A stretch of 64,000 bases of DNA from Bacillota bacterium. GTDB lineage: Bacteria > Bacillota > Clostridia > Christensenellales > Aristaeellaceae. Below are positions 10,481 through 18,101 of this stretch, piece after piece. Position 1 is the stretch's first letter, and each line of letters opens with the position of its first letter. The stretch spans positions 1-64,000 of the forward strand of contig JAEZQK010000004.1 in assembly GCA_023413135.1 (NCBI GenBank), in the 5' to 3' direction. Made by a program: the position numbers and the translations under genes. Under the pieces are notes generated by a model that saw nothing but the letters and a program-made list of their open reading frames with translations, was not told the DNA's origin and made no database searches.

Positions 10481-10641
10481 GACGCGTCTCCTTCGGGCTT
10501 TACCATGGTGGATGTGCAGGTGGACGGGTCGCCCCGGGGCGGCGACTCCGGGCTTTCCCCAAAATACGCATTCCATCTCAAGTGTCCGTTGACAATGATG
10601 TCATACCGGGTAATCCACCCGTTCAGCCTGGGAAATTGCAT
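10477..10641 (-). CDS. Short ORF upstream of the DUF1537 kinase, possibly a truncated gene
   Basis: A 54-residue frame with a plausible GGTGG site before its ATG; its stop codon overlaps the kinase start as ATGA, the usual sign of translational coupling. The sequence contains YDIIVNGHLRWNAYFGE and RGDPSTCTST. From memory these resemble the N-terminus of a metallo-beta-lactamase-fold family, but I cannot confirm that. If so, the rest of that protein has been lost and the remaining start kept in the operon. It could also be a genuine small leader protein. An ATG at 10719 would lengthen it to 80 residues with no better ribosome site. Confidence 0.5.
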   Translation of the reverse strand: MQFPRLNGWITRYDIIVNGHLRWNAYFGESPESPPRGDPSTCTSTMVKPEGDAS

Positions 10642-10860
10642 GCTTCCACCTTCACTTCCACAGTGTTTTAAAAGCCGCCCGTACAGGAAGGAATAGCCAT
10701 GATTGATATTCCACCGCAAGCAGCCCGTTTCCTGCCCAGAGGGCGCAGGCTGCGGTTCCTGCCTTCATTCCGCGTTGCGACTGTACATCAAATTCTAAAA
10801 ACGCAGGATGACTAATGTGCTTTCTCATCCCGTTCGATAAAAAATTTTCACTTTCTGCAT

Positions 10861-10893
10861 CAAAATAAAAAGAAAGCCGCTCTATATAGCGGC
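10861..10893 (-). terminator. Terminator of the ECF sigma operon
   Basis: On the minus strand the stem GCCGCT/AGCGGC with a six-base loop is followed by CTTTCTTTTTATTTT. It lies 65 bases past the stop of the last gene of the sigma operon and separates it from the sugar acid operon. The rest of 10642-10957 shows no gene. Confidence 0.85.
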
Positions 10894-10957
10894 AGGATGC
10901 AAGAATACTACTGGGTGCGCACCAATATTAAGGCGGCGAATACCAACGCCATTTTCG

Positions 10958-11656
10958 TCAATGGACCTCACGCAGTGTATCGAGCATTTTGAAAAAGGCA
11001 TCCTTGTCCATCCTACCGCTGATAGAGACAAGGGCTTCGCCGGTGAGAATCACCGCGCCCCATCCGAGTGTCGACGATTCGTATACGGTGAACTCCCCCA
11101 ACGGCGCCGTATACAGGAAGGCATCATCCGGGAAGCTTACATCCATTGGGCCGAGCAAGGGCTGAATGATGAACGCAACCAGATTGTCTTCATCCGCCTT
11201 ATAGCAATAGTTCAACGACAAGATGTTCCCATAATCTACGATGGCCACGACGCTGCTCAGCTTCATACTGCCGGGAATCTGCGTTGGCTCGTACAAGGTA
11301 AAGTCGAAGGCCGCATCAATTTCCTCAATGGTCTCGTAGTCATAGTGCTCAACGATTGCTTCTTCCTCTTGATAATGAGGTGGTGGCGGCGGTATGTCTA
11401 TCGCGGCATTCACATGCAGTACACTGCCGAACCAAAGCTTGGCGCGGCCTAAAAAACTGCTGGCGGTACCCAAGATTGCTGGATCCAGCACTGAATACAT
11501 GCATATCCCTATTAAAAGGCAGGCTGTGATAAGCGCCACCCTCCGGTAAAAGCGCAGCCTGGCCTTTCTTTTTTGCTTTTGATCCGCTTGGGCCTGACCA
11601 TTAAGTTGGAGCTCGCAATCTTCCATAGCCTGTTCCTTGATACCGGCAGTGGACAT
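10958..11656 (-). CDS. Membrane-anchored probable anti-sigma factor, paralog 2
   Basis: A 232-residue protein: a cytoplasmic N-terminal segment, a basic patch (QKRKARLRFYRR), one membrane helix (VALITACLLIGICMYSVL), then an extracytoplasmic domain with a DUF4367-like pattern (TLYEPTQIPGSM, then WGAVILTGEALVSISG and KDAFFKMLDTL). It is clearly paralogous to the gene just upstream. The ATG at 11656 has GGGGGAG six bases before it and is preferred over the ATG at 11671. Homology to the paralog continues upstream of both starts (VQFAQ against LQFAK), up to an in-frame stop, so the N-terminus has been trimmed since duplication. A role in binding the ECF factor is inferred from operon position. Confidence 0.75.
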   Translation of the reverse strand: MSTAGIKEQAMEDCELQLNGQAQADQKQKRKARLRFYRRVALITACLLIGICMYSVLDPAILGTASSFLGRAKLWFGSVLHVNAAIDIPPPPPHYQEEEAIVEHYDYETIEEIDAAFDFTLYEPTQIPGSMKLSSVVAIVDYGNILSLNYCYKADEDNLVAFIIQPLLGPMDVSFPDDAFLYTAPLGEFTVYESSTLGWGAVILTGEALVSISGRMDKDAFFKMLDTLREVH

Positions 11657-11701
11657 GATATTCTCCCCCATTTGTGCAAACTGAACCTATTGCCATCCTC
11701 A

Positions 11702-12466
11702 TCAATCAATGGCGCGCAGACCGTCCAGTATCGTTATAAAGGCGTCCTTGTCCATCGTTCCACGGATGTAGACATCGCTGCTGCCGCTGATGGTCACCGC
11801 GTCCCATCCGTTGGCGGAAGCCCATATGATAAATGTCCCCACAGGCGTCTGATGCTCAATTGTTTTTACAAATATGCCCATTCCCGATGCATCGGCCACT
11901 TCTTTTATAATGATATCCAGCGTATCGTTTTGGTCTTGATAGCTGTACTGTATCTTTGCAAGGTAATCATCCGGCCCGGATGTTTTGATTTCCCCAAGAG
12001 TCATTTCGGCGGGAAGCTGTGTTGGAATAAGTATCGTCAGGCCGTATGCTTCCTGAAACTCCTTCAGCGCTGTGATGCCTTCACCGTCGCCTGGCGCGGC
12101 GTCAGGTATGACCCCTTTCTCCTCCGGCGGTACCACCGCAACATCCACTTTCAGGACATCGCCGACCCAAATCTGGGCGCGGCGCAAAAAGCTGTTGGCA
12201 TTGCTCACGGGTACGGGGTCCAGCACGGCATACACGCTTACCGCTATGAAAAGGCAGGCTGCCGCCAGTACCGCCCCCCGGATAAGGCGCAGCCTGGACT
12301 TGCTTTTTTCCCGCTGATTCAAATGAGCATGGCCATTCAGCCGCTGTTCACAAGCCTTCAAAACCTGTTCCTTCATATCGGAAAAGGGCATGATATTTTC
12401 TTCTGCCTTGGCAAATTGAAGGGTGCGGACTTTGGCTTCGATCCTTTTCCTTTCCATGCTATTCAT
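11702..12466 (-). CDS. Membrane-anchored probable anti-sigma factor, paralog 1
   Basis: A 254-residue protein with a cytoplasmic N-terminus of about 75 residues, one membrane helix (LIRGAVLAAACLFIAVSVYAVL) and an extracytoplasmic DUF4367-like domain ending KDAFITILDGLRAID. The start overlaps the end of the sigma factor gene by eight bases and has GGGGAG four bases before the ATG, so translation is coupled, as is usual for ECF sigma/anti-sigma pairs. No zinc-binding HxxxCxxC motif of ZAS anti-sigma factors is visible. The cytoplasmic segment would be expected to hold the sigma factor and the outer domain to sense a signal; this is inferred. Confidence 0.78.
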   Translation of the reverse strand: MNSMERKRIEAKVRTLQFAKAEENIMPFSDMKEQVLKACEQRLNGHAHLNQREKSKSRLRLIRGAVLAAACLFIAVSVYAVLDPVPVSNANSFLRRAQIWVGDVLKVDVAVVPPEEKGVIPDAAPGDGEGITALKEFQEAYGLTILIPTQLPAEMTLGEIKTSGPDDYLAKIQYSYQDQNDTLDIIIKEVADASGMGIFVKTIEHQTPVGTFIIWASANGWDAVTISGSSDVYIRGTMDKDAFITILDGLRAID

Positions 12467-13016
12467 CCTGCTCCCCTTCCTTCAGCCTGTTGCGCAGCGT
12501 CCTTAGCGCCCGCTGGTACTTGGATCTTACGGTGTGGTAGTTCAATCCAAGCTTTATTGCGATGATCTTCAGCGAATCCCCGGTGGTGGCTTTCATCACG
12601 ACAATTTTCCTTGAATATTCATCCAATCCTTCCAAGGCTTTCTGAAGCAGACGCATATCATCGCCGGATACAAGATGCTCTCCCATCTCCACGGTTTCAT
12701 TCATCAGCCCCGTCAAAAGCCGTGCCTTGTTAATCAATGCCTGAAAAGAGAATCTGGATATATGGGCATAGGCTTCATGCCTTGTAATGGTAAACAACCA
12801 TTGGAAAAGCTTGCGTTCATCCTTAAGCTGATAATAATTCATCGCCGCCTTGATCAATACCTCCTGCATCACATCCTGCACATCCGCGGTATTGTTCAAA
12901 ATGCGGTAAGCTTCCCGCTTCAAGGCTCTTTCCATATCAGGCGTAATATGGCACATGAGCCATTCCCAGCGGTTCTCTATGGGCTCCGGCTCTTCCTCCA
13001 TAAAAATCGATAACAT
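12459..13016 (-). CDS. ECF-type RNA polymerase sigma factor
   Basis: A 185-residue sigma-70 family protein with the two ECF regions. Region 2 is around residues 25-95 (NNTADVQDVMQEVLIKAAMN and FQWLFTITRHEAY); region 4 is around 120-180 and ends in a helix-turn-helix (GDSLKIIAIKLGLNYHTVRS then KYQRALRTLRNRL). GGGAG precedes the ATG by seven bases. It heads an operon with two paralogous membrane proteins. The likely promoter shows TGATATAAT at 13047-13055 read on the minus strand, an extended -10 without a good -35. The regulon is unknown. Confidence 0.9.
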   Translation of the reverse strand: MLSIFMEEEPEPIENRWEWLMCHITPDMERALKREAYRILNNTADVQDVMQEVLIKAAMNYYQLKDERKLFQWLFTITRHEAYAHISRFSFQALINKARLLTGLMNETVEMGEHLVSGDDMRLLQKALEGLDEYSRKIVVMKATTGDSLKIIAIKLGLNYHTVRSKYQRALRTLRNRLKEGEQDE

Positions 13017-13046
13017 CTGCTCACTCCCTGAGGCATGAATAAACTT

Positions 13047-13055
13047 ATTATATCA
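13047..13055 (-). promoter_or_regulatory. Extended -10 element for the ECF sigma operon
   Basis: Minus-strand TGATATAAT, 31 bases before the ECF start codon. No convincing -35 is present. Confidence 0.5.
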
Positions 13056-13145
13056 TGCATATCCCCCTCACGCATGCTTTTTCCACATTGCGGCAATTGT
13101 TGTATTTATAACAAACTCTATATTTTCCACCTAAAAAAGCTGGCC

Positions 13146-13174
13146 TTGACACGCCTTTTTGCTTCCCCTACAAT
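13146..13174 (+). promoter_or_regulatory. Promoter of the ygiQ-like gene
   Basis: TTGACA, 17 bases, TACAAT. Transcription would start near 13181, so starts upstream of that can be excluded. A hairpin GGGGAA/TTTCCCC follows in the leader near 13182-13200. Confidence 0.8.
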
Positions 13175-13242
13175 GGTCCGGGGAAGCTTGTTTTCCCCAT
13201 AATGCAAAAATGGTGCAAATGCCCATTGCCCGAAAGGAAACT

Positions 13243-15453
13243 ATGACGCGCGACGATTTTTTGCCGGTCAGTCCGTTGGACGTAAAGCGCCGGGGCTTTA
13301 GCCAACCGGATTTTGTATATGTCTGTGGGGAGGCCTATGTGGACCACCCCTCCTTTGGCCACGCCATCATCAGCCGGGTGCTGGAAAACGCCGGCTACAA
13401 AGTGGCCATGCTTTGCCTGCCGTCCTTTCAGGATGAATCAGCCTTTAAGACCTTCGGCAAGCCAAAGCTGGCATTCCTCGTGTCCGCCGGCGTCATCGAC
13501 AGCATGGTCAACCACTACACAGCCGCCAAAAAGCGCCGGAATGAGGATGTGTATGCCCCCGGCGGCAAGGCCGGCCTCCGGCCTGACAGGGCCACCATCG
13601 TCTACTGCAACCGCATCCGCAAGGCGTATTCCGATGTACCAATCATTATCGGCGGGCTGGAAGCGTCGCTGCGCCGTTTTTCCCATTACGACTACTGGGA
13701 GGATAAGGTGCGCCACTCCATCCTGGTAGATAGCGGGGCCACGCTGCTTTCTTACGGCATGGGCGAAAAATCCATCCTGGATTGCGCCGCCTGGCTTAAA
13801 CGCGGCGCAAACAAAGATGAGCTTTCCAATATCCGCGGCATATGCTATCTGCAAAAGGACAAGCCCGAGGGCATAGAGGAAGTCCCCTCCCACCGGGAGG
13901 TGGCAGCCGACAAGGCTGCCTATGCACGGGCTTTCATGATCCAGTATAACGAGCAGGATCCGTACCGCGGCAAGGCCCTATGCCAGCAGCAGGATACCAA
14001 CCGGTGGCTTGTGCAGACGCCTCCGCCCTTCCCGCTTTCCCGGGAGGAGCTGGACGCGGTGTATGCGTTGCCCTATACACGCCGCTGGCACCCGGATTAC
14101 GATGAACTGGGCGGCGTGCCCGCGCTGGAGGAGGTGGAGTTCTCCGTCTCCGCTACCCGCGGCTGCTTTGGCGGCTGCAATTTCTGCGCCCTCACGTACC
14201 ACCAGGGCCGCATCGTCACCTCCCGCAGCCCCGACTCCATCGTGAAGGAAGCGGAGATGCTGACTAAGCTCCCCGGCTTCAAAGGCTACATCCACGATGT
14301 GGGGGGGCCTACCGCCAACTTCCGCCGCGCCGCCTGCAAAAAGCAGTGCACGCATGGCGCGTGCAAGGACAGGCAATGCTTATATCCCAAGCCCTGCCGC
14401 CATTTGACCCCCGACCATTCGGAGCTTTTATCCGTCCTGAGGCGCTTAAGGGCGCTGCCGGGCGTAAAAAAAGTGTTCATCCGCTCCGGCCTGCGCTACG
14501 ATTACCTTCTCCTGGACAAGGATGGCACCTTTTTGCGGGAGCTTGTCCAGCACCATGTCAGCGGCCAATTGAAGGTGGCCCCTGAGCATATCTCCCCCCG
14601 GGTGCTTTCCCGCATGGGCAAGCCGGGCCGGGAGGTGTACGACGCCTTCGTGCAAAAGTACAAGGCCGTCAATGAGCAGCTGGGCCTGAAGCAATTTCTG
14701 GTACCCTACCTGATGAGCAGCCACCCCGGCAGCGATTTGAACGCCGCCGTGGAGCTGGCCCTGTACATCAGGGATACGGGCCACCAGCCGGAGCAGGTGC
14801 AGGATTTTTATCCCACCCCAGGCACGCTATCCACCTGCATGTTCTATACGGGGCTTGACCCCCGCACCATGGAGAGCATATACGTGCCCCGCACGCCCCA
14901 CGACAAGGCCATGCAGCGGGCACTGCTGCAATACAAAAAGCCGCAAAACCGCAAATTGGTGCTGGAGGCCCTCCGCCTTGCGGGTCGGGAAGACCTGATC
15001 GGCTACGGCAAAAACTGTCTGGTGTCCCCCGGCATGGGGTACCAGGGTAGGGCGTTCAGGGGTTCGCAGGAAGATAGACCGGCCAGAAACCCCAAATCTG
15101 CCGGCAGAACCCACGGAAAGCCGGCAAAATCCCAGGATAGAACCTCTGCAAGATCACAGGATAGGATAGCAACCACAGACTACAAAACCCCCGGCAAAGC
15201 ACCACGCAAAACAGACCGCTCCCAGGAGAGTCAATACGGAAGAGTCCAGGGGAAAGCATCAACACCCCAGGCCCGAACTTCAAGAGGGCCGCACGGCAAG
15301 GCCGAAAAGCCCTATGGCACTCGCTCCGAAAGATCATCTTCATACCAAACACGAAGAAGTGCCTCCCCTGCTAAGGGAGTAGGGCGCAATACCCGCGGCC
15401 CATCCTCCATCCCCGGTGCTTCCAAAGTTCAAAAACAGCCCCGCAAGAAATAA
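13243..15453 (+). CDS. YgiQ family radical SAM protein
   Basis: A 736-residue UPF0313/YgiQ protein. It starts in the family style (FLPVSPLDVKRRGFSQPDFVYVCGEAYVDHPSFG written in two parts here: FLPVSPLDVKRRG and VDHPSFG). The radical SAM cluster motif CFGGCNFC lies near residue 306, after SATRG. Further segments KVAPEHISP and QDFYPTPGT are typical of the family. The ATG at 13243 follows GAAAGGAAA and lies downstream of the predicted transcription start, unlike earlier in-frame ATGs. Roughly the last 110 residues are a low-complexity basic tail rich in Lys, Arg, Ser and Pro, suggesting nucleic-acid or ribosome contact. The reaction catalysed by this family is not established to my knowledge. 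Confidence 0.92.
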   Translation: MTRDDFLPVSPLDVKRRGFSQPDFVYVCGEAYVDHPSFGHAIISRVLENAGYKVAMLCLPSFQDESAFKTFGKPKLAFLVSAGVIDSMVNHYTAAKKRRNEDVYAPGGKAGLRPDRATIVYCNRIRKAYSDVPIIIGGLEASLRRFSHYDYWEDKVRHSILVDSGATLLSYGMGEKSILDCAAWLKRGANKDELSNIRGICYLQKDKPEGIEEVPSHREVAADKAAYARAFMIQYNEQDPYRGKALCQQQDTNRWLVQTPPPFPLSREELDAVYALPYTRRWHPDYDELGGVPALEEVEFSVSATRGCFGGCNFCALTYHQGRIVTSRSPDSIVKEAEMLTKLPGFKGYIHDVGGPTANFRRAACKKQCTHGACKDRQCLYPKPCRHLTPDHSELLSVLRRLRALPGVKKVFIRSGLRYDYLLLDKDGTFLRELVQHHVSGQLKVAPEHISPRVLSRMGKPGREVYDAFVQKYKAVNEQLGLKQFLVPYLMSSHPGSDLNAAVELALYIRDTGHQPEQVQDFYPTPGTLSTCMFYTGLDPRTMESIYVPRTPHDKAMQRALLQYKKPQNRKLVLEALRLAGREDLIGYGKNCLVSPGMGYQGRAFRGSQEDRPARNPKSAGRTHGKPAKSQDRTSARSQDRIATTDYKTPGKAPRKTDRSQESQYGRVQGKASTPQARTSRGPHGKAEKPYGTRSERSSSYQTRRSASPAKGVGRNTRGPSSIPGASKVQKQPRKK

Positions 15454-15468
15454 ATCTTGCGGGTTTTT
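15440..15468 (+). terminator. Terminator overlapping the ygiQ stop codon
   Basis: Stem CCCGCAAGA/TCTTGCGGG followed by TTTTT. The last codons and the TAA form the 5' arm and loop. Confidence 0.9.
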
Positions 15469-15665
15469 CATCTTATGGCTCATGATAATACCGCCGAGTA
15501 TTCCCCTTAACCCCTTCAAATGACAGGATTATGTAACAAATCTACCCCTTACGGAATATTATCATAATGGATACCAATCTATCACCATTTAATCACACAG
15601 ATCCACGGGTCAAGTAAGATATTCCACATCAAAACCTATCGCCCACAACAAAGGAGCGTTATCGC

Positions 15666-16217
15666 ATGATTGATGTAAGTAACAATTTCTTCGACGTTGA
15701 GTCGGTATCAGATTTCAATCTAAATCGCTTCTCCCGCCGCATCATTGATCCCTGTAATCCACCGATCCGGATGTTTATAGATGACAACAACCTTTTCACC
15801 CCCAGCGTGGCAGCGGATGTGCGCGTAATCAAGCGGGTCAGCTTCAAAAAGTGCAAAAAGCACAGGCATCATCACGAGGATGACTGCGGCGATGTCAGCC
15901 CGGACGTCGGCCAAACCCATGTTCATGAGGTGCAGGGCAGCGTGGAAATCGCGGAGCCTCAGGAAGACCCTCATAACCACCGCTTTGCTACCGTTTCAGG
16001 GCCGGCCATTTTCTTTGCCAACGGCGATCACTACCATGAAGTGAGGTTCCGCACGGACTTTTACGAGGAGCATTACCACCAAGCCTGGGGCAGGACCGGC
16101 GGCGCCATCCAGGTTGGAGACAGGCACGTCCATTTTCTATCCGGCGTTACAACGGTAGACGACGGCCATTTGCACAATTACAGAGTCGCTACCCTGATAG
16201 AGGATCCCACCAGCTAA
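15666..16217 (+). CDS. YmaF family histidine-rich protein
   Basis: A 183-residue protein whose C-terminal two thirds carry the repeated His patterns of the YmaF family: THVHEVQGS, DPHNHRFATVSGPA, GDHYHEVRFRTD, RHVHFLSGVTTVDDGHLHNYRVAT. The function of the family is unknown; the regularly spaced His residues suggest metal binding. The N-terminal 75 residues lack this pattern and include KKCKKHRHHHEDDCGD. AAAGGAG precedes the ATG by nine bases. The gene stands alone; the 200 bases upstream contain no other gene. Confidence 0.82.
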   Translation: MIDVSNNFFDVESVSDFNLNRFSRRIIDPCNPPIRMFIDDNNLFTPSVAADVRVIKRVSFKKCKKHRHHHEDDCGDVSPDVGQTHVHEVQGSVEIAEPQEDPHNHRFATVSGPAIFFANGDHYHEVRFRTDFYEEHYHQAWGRTGGAIQVGDRHVHFLSGVTTVDDGHLHNYRVATLIEDPTS

Positions 16218-16294
16218 TGACACGGTGAAAACGCAGCGGAATGCGCTTACTTTTCGCCTGAGGCCGCTGGAGTGTTTGCATGAGCAAACACTCC

Positions 16295-16681
16295 TTATTT
16301 GCTTTTCCCTTGCGGCGGCATTTTGAATCCCCAGCGGGAAAGCGCCTTGCGCATACTGTCCACATTGGCGTAGCCGTTGGCCCTTGCCGTCTCCTCACGG
16401 CTTCGCCCCGCGTCCAGGTCCCACGCGGCGTTTTCTGCGCGCGTCCTGGCCGCTGCCGTCCGGCGTATGTTGGCCGCCCGCAAGGCGTCCCGGGGCGAAG
16501 GCTTATAGGGCGGAGTGATGACGGTTACGTCGGGCTTTTCCGGCTGCGCGGGCATGGCCGTATCTTTCGCCTTCTTACTGCTCCGCCTTACGGGCAGGAA
16601 GCCCATGCCGGCAGCGCACAGCATGGTAATGATCAGCGTAAAAGCAAAGATGATGAAAGTGTCTTCCTGAAACCACGCCAT
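16295..16681 (-). CDS. Single-pass membrane protein with HTH-like C-terminus
   Basis: A 128-residue protein of unknown function. One membrane helix near residues 8-29 (FIIFAFTLIITMLCAAGMGFL) is followed by a basic, Pro-rich linker and a C-terminal helical domain that reads like a small helix-turn-helix (AGRSREETARANGYANVDSM then RKALSRWGF). The ATG at 16681 has GGGGAGAG nine bases upstream and lies downstream of a good promoter; an earlier in-frame start lies inside the promoter. It is divergent from the XRE regulator and shares its operator region, so it is the likely regulated target. Both the HTH reading and any role in signalling are inferred. Confidence 0.7.
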   Translation of the reverse strand: MAWFQEDTFIIFAFTLIITMLCAAGMGFLPVRRSSKKAKDTAMPAQPEKPDVTVITPPYKPSPRDALRAANIRRTAAARTRAENAAWDLDAGRSREETARANGYANVDSMRKALSRWGFKMPPQGKSK

Positions 16682-16702
16682 ATTCTCGCTCTCCCCTTTT
16701 CT

Positions 16703-16713
16703 CAAGTTTCTTG
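16703..16713. promoter_or_regulatory. Operator half of the XRE module, site 1
   Basis: The palindrome CAAGTTTCTTG lies just downstream of the minus-strand -10 element, where a bound repressor would block the membrane protein gene. Confidence 0.6.
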
Positions 16714-16724
16714 TGTTTGCCCAT

Positions 16725-16753
16725 ATGTTACTACACAATTCATGGATAGTCAA
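16725..16753 (-). promoter_or_regulatory. Promoter of the membrane HTH-like gene
   Basis: On the minus strand TTGACT, 17 bases, TAACAT, ending 43 bases before the ATG. Confidence 0.75.
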
Positions 16754-16763
16754 GCACTTTTCT

Positions 16764-16774
16764 CAAGCTTCTTG
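16764..16774. promoter_or_regulatory. Operator of the XRE module, site 2
   Basis: The palindrome CAAGCTTCTTG has the same CAAG-N3-CTTG form as site 1 and sits between the two divergent promoters. Confidence 0.6.
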
Positions 16775-16784
16775 AAAACTTTTC

Positions 16785-16813
16785 TTGACTCTTCAAGATT
16801 ATGATGTTATCAT
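16785..16813 (+). promoter_or_regulatory. Promoter of the XRE regulator with overlapping operator site 3
   Basis: TTGACT, 17 bases, TATCAT. The -35 lies inside CTTGACTCTTCAAG (16784-16797), an inverted repeat with a related CTTGA/TCAAG core, which suggests autoregulation. Confidence 0.75.
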
Positions 16814-16841
16814 ACATACAGCAAAATCTGGAGGGGATCAA

Positions 16842-17204
16842 ATGAGCATCGCCAGCCGCATCAAGCAGGCACGCATTTCCGCCGGGCTTTCCCAGGCCCA
16901 ACTGGCCGAAAAGGTAGGCGTATCATCCGGCGCAATCGGCAACTACGAAAGCGGCTACAGTTCCCCCAAGGACGAGATTCTCTACGCCCTCATGCGGGTA
17001 CTTCATGTGGACGCCAACTTTATCTATCAGGATTTTATCGACCAGTCGGAGCGGTCGGAAGTGGATGAAATTGTGGAGGCGTTTCACAAGAACAGAAAGC
17101 TTGCGATCCTGTTTTCCAGATCGGCCAAATTAAAGCCGGAGGACCTGGATATCGTGCTGAAAATGGTCGAACGAATGGATGATGAAGATGATATCGAACC
17201 CTGA
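16842..17204 (+). CDS. XRE family transcriptional regulator
   Basis: A 120-residue protein with an N-terminal Cro/CI-type helix-turn-helix (residues about 5-60: RIKQARISAGLSQAQLAEKV and GAIGNYESGYSSPKDEILYA) and a C-terminal acidic helical region (KPEDLDIVLKMVERMDDEDD) likely for dimerisation. GGAGG precedes the ATG by seven bases. The downstream ImmA-like gene overlaps its end. The arrangement copies ImmR/ImmA of ICEBs1 and many phage repressor-protease pairs, in which the protease cleaves the repressor. Three palindromes in the upstream region are its likely binding sites. Confidence 0.88.
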   Translation: MSIASRIKQARISAGLSQAQLAEKVGVSSGAIGNYESGYSSPKDEILYALMRVLHVDANFIYQDFIDQSERSEVDEIVEAFHKNRKLAILFSRSAKLKPEDLDIVLKMVERMDDEDDIEP

Positions 17205-17406
17205 CGACATCAAGATTTGCATTCATCCCCTGCCCGGCACGATCAAAGCCTTTGCAAGGCGTTTGAAAAGCGGAAGGGTATGCATTGTGATCAATGCCTC
17301 CCTGGACAAGGAGGCACAGCAGCAAGCCCTGCGGCATGAATTGGAACACGTGAAACGGAACGACTTTGACAGGGACGAGCCTGTCAAGTCGATCGAACTG
17401 TTTTGA
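17179..17406 (+). CDS. Minimal ImmA/IrrE-like metallopeptidase
   Basis: A 75-residue protein with the zinc-peptidase motif HELEH in ALRHELEHVKRNDFDRDE, typical of short ImmA/IrrE-like proteins. The preceding segment VCIVINASLDKEAQQQ matches the strand-helix leading into the motif. It overlaps the XRE gene by 26 bases, so translation is coupled; no strong ribosome site of its own is visible and the ATG at 17188 could also serve. Known family members relieve repression by cleaving their partner XRE repressor. At 75 residues it lacks most of the full ImmA fold. Confidence 0.75.
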   Translation: MMKMISNPDDIKICIHPLPGTIKAFARRLKSGRVCIVINASLDKEAQQQALRHELEHVKRNDFDRDEPVKSIELF

Positions 17407-17424
17407 AGCGGCGTGAATCGCCGG

Positions 17425-17527
17425 TGAAGGGTTGAAGGGTTGAAGGCTATTTTAAACTTCTCTTATATAGAATTATTTTTCATATGCAATAAAAGGTATA
17501 AAAGGGGTCAAACCCTTCAACCCTTCA
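17425..17527. repeat. Inverted repeat pair flanking an AT-rich spacer
   Basis: A 17-bp perfect inverted repeat (TGAAGGGTTGAAGGGTT at 17425-17441, complement at 17511-17527), itself a tandem of GAAGGGTT units, flanks 69 AT-rich bases. The right arm contains the stop codon of the GNAT gene. It lies between convergent genes and could act as a weak bidirectional terminator or be a small mobile repeat. Confidence 0.65.
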
Positions 17528-18082
17528 GCAAAGGATGGGCGTGTTCATTTTGGCATAATACTCCTCTTTGGTCATGGAGTAGCATTTGTCGTCAAGCACT
17601 GTGCCGTCATACAGCCTGCTGGCCATGCGCAGCGTGCCCTCATAGCGGAAGCCGCACTTTTCGATCACCCTTTGCGAGCGCAGGTTTTCGGAGAAATGAT
17701 ACACTGTTACCAATTCCAGATCCTTCTCCTCAAACAGGTGCTTGAGCACCCTTCGCACCGCCTCGGTCATATACCCCCGCCCCCACCAGTCTTTACCCAG
17801 GGCGTAGCCGATCATGCGGATGGTCTCGCTCCTGTCCCGCCGCTCATCCCGGTGCAGGCCCAGGGAACCGACAACCCTGCGGGATGCCTTTTCCTGAATG
17901 GCCCATTCGTTATCGTCCGCCATGAAGCGGATCAGTACTTCCTTGGTCTGGGCCATGGTTTCATGGGGCGGCCAGCCCGCTTTGGGACCTACCGCCGGGT
18001 CCTTGGCATAGGCATGAAAATCATGCAGGTACTTTTCCTCAAAGGGCCGCAGGATGAGCCTTTCCGTTTCCAGCGTCTTCAT
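17525..18082 (-). CDS. GNAT family N-acetyltransferase (RimJ/RimL type)
   Basis: A 185-residue acetyltransferase. It begins in the RimJ/RimL style (KTLETERLILRPFEEKYL) and has the acetyl-CoA binding region IGYALGKDWWGRGYMTEAVR followed by NLRSQRVIEKCGFRYEG. The substrate, protein N-terminus or small molecule, cannot be told. The ATG at 18082 is taken as start; a TTG at 18097 is possible and lies only five bases after the TetR stop. The position directly behind tetR suggests co-transcription. Confidence 0.85.
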   Translation of the reverse strand: MKTLETERLILRPFEEKYLHDFHAYAKDPAVGPKAGWPPHETMAQTKEVLIRFMADDNEWAIQEKASRRVVGSLGLHRDERRDRSETIRMIGYALGKDWWGRGYMTEAVRRVLKHLFEEKDLELVTVYHFSENLRSQRVIEKCGFRYEGTLRMASRLYDGTVLDDKCYSMTKEEYYAKMNTPILC

Positions 18083-18101
18083 ATGTACACCACTCAAATC
18101 A

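Noticed and set aside
16295..17406. A prophage or integrative element around the XRE-ImmA pair
   Set aside because: There is no integrase, portal, capsid or conjugation gene and no recognisable attachment repeat nearby; only the regulatory pair is present.
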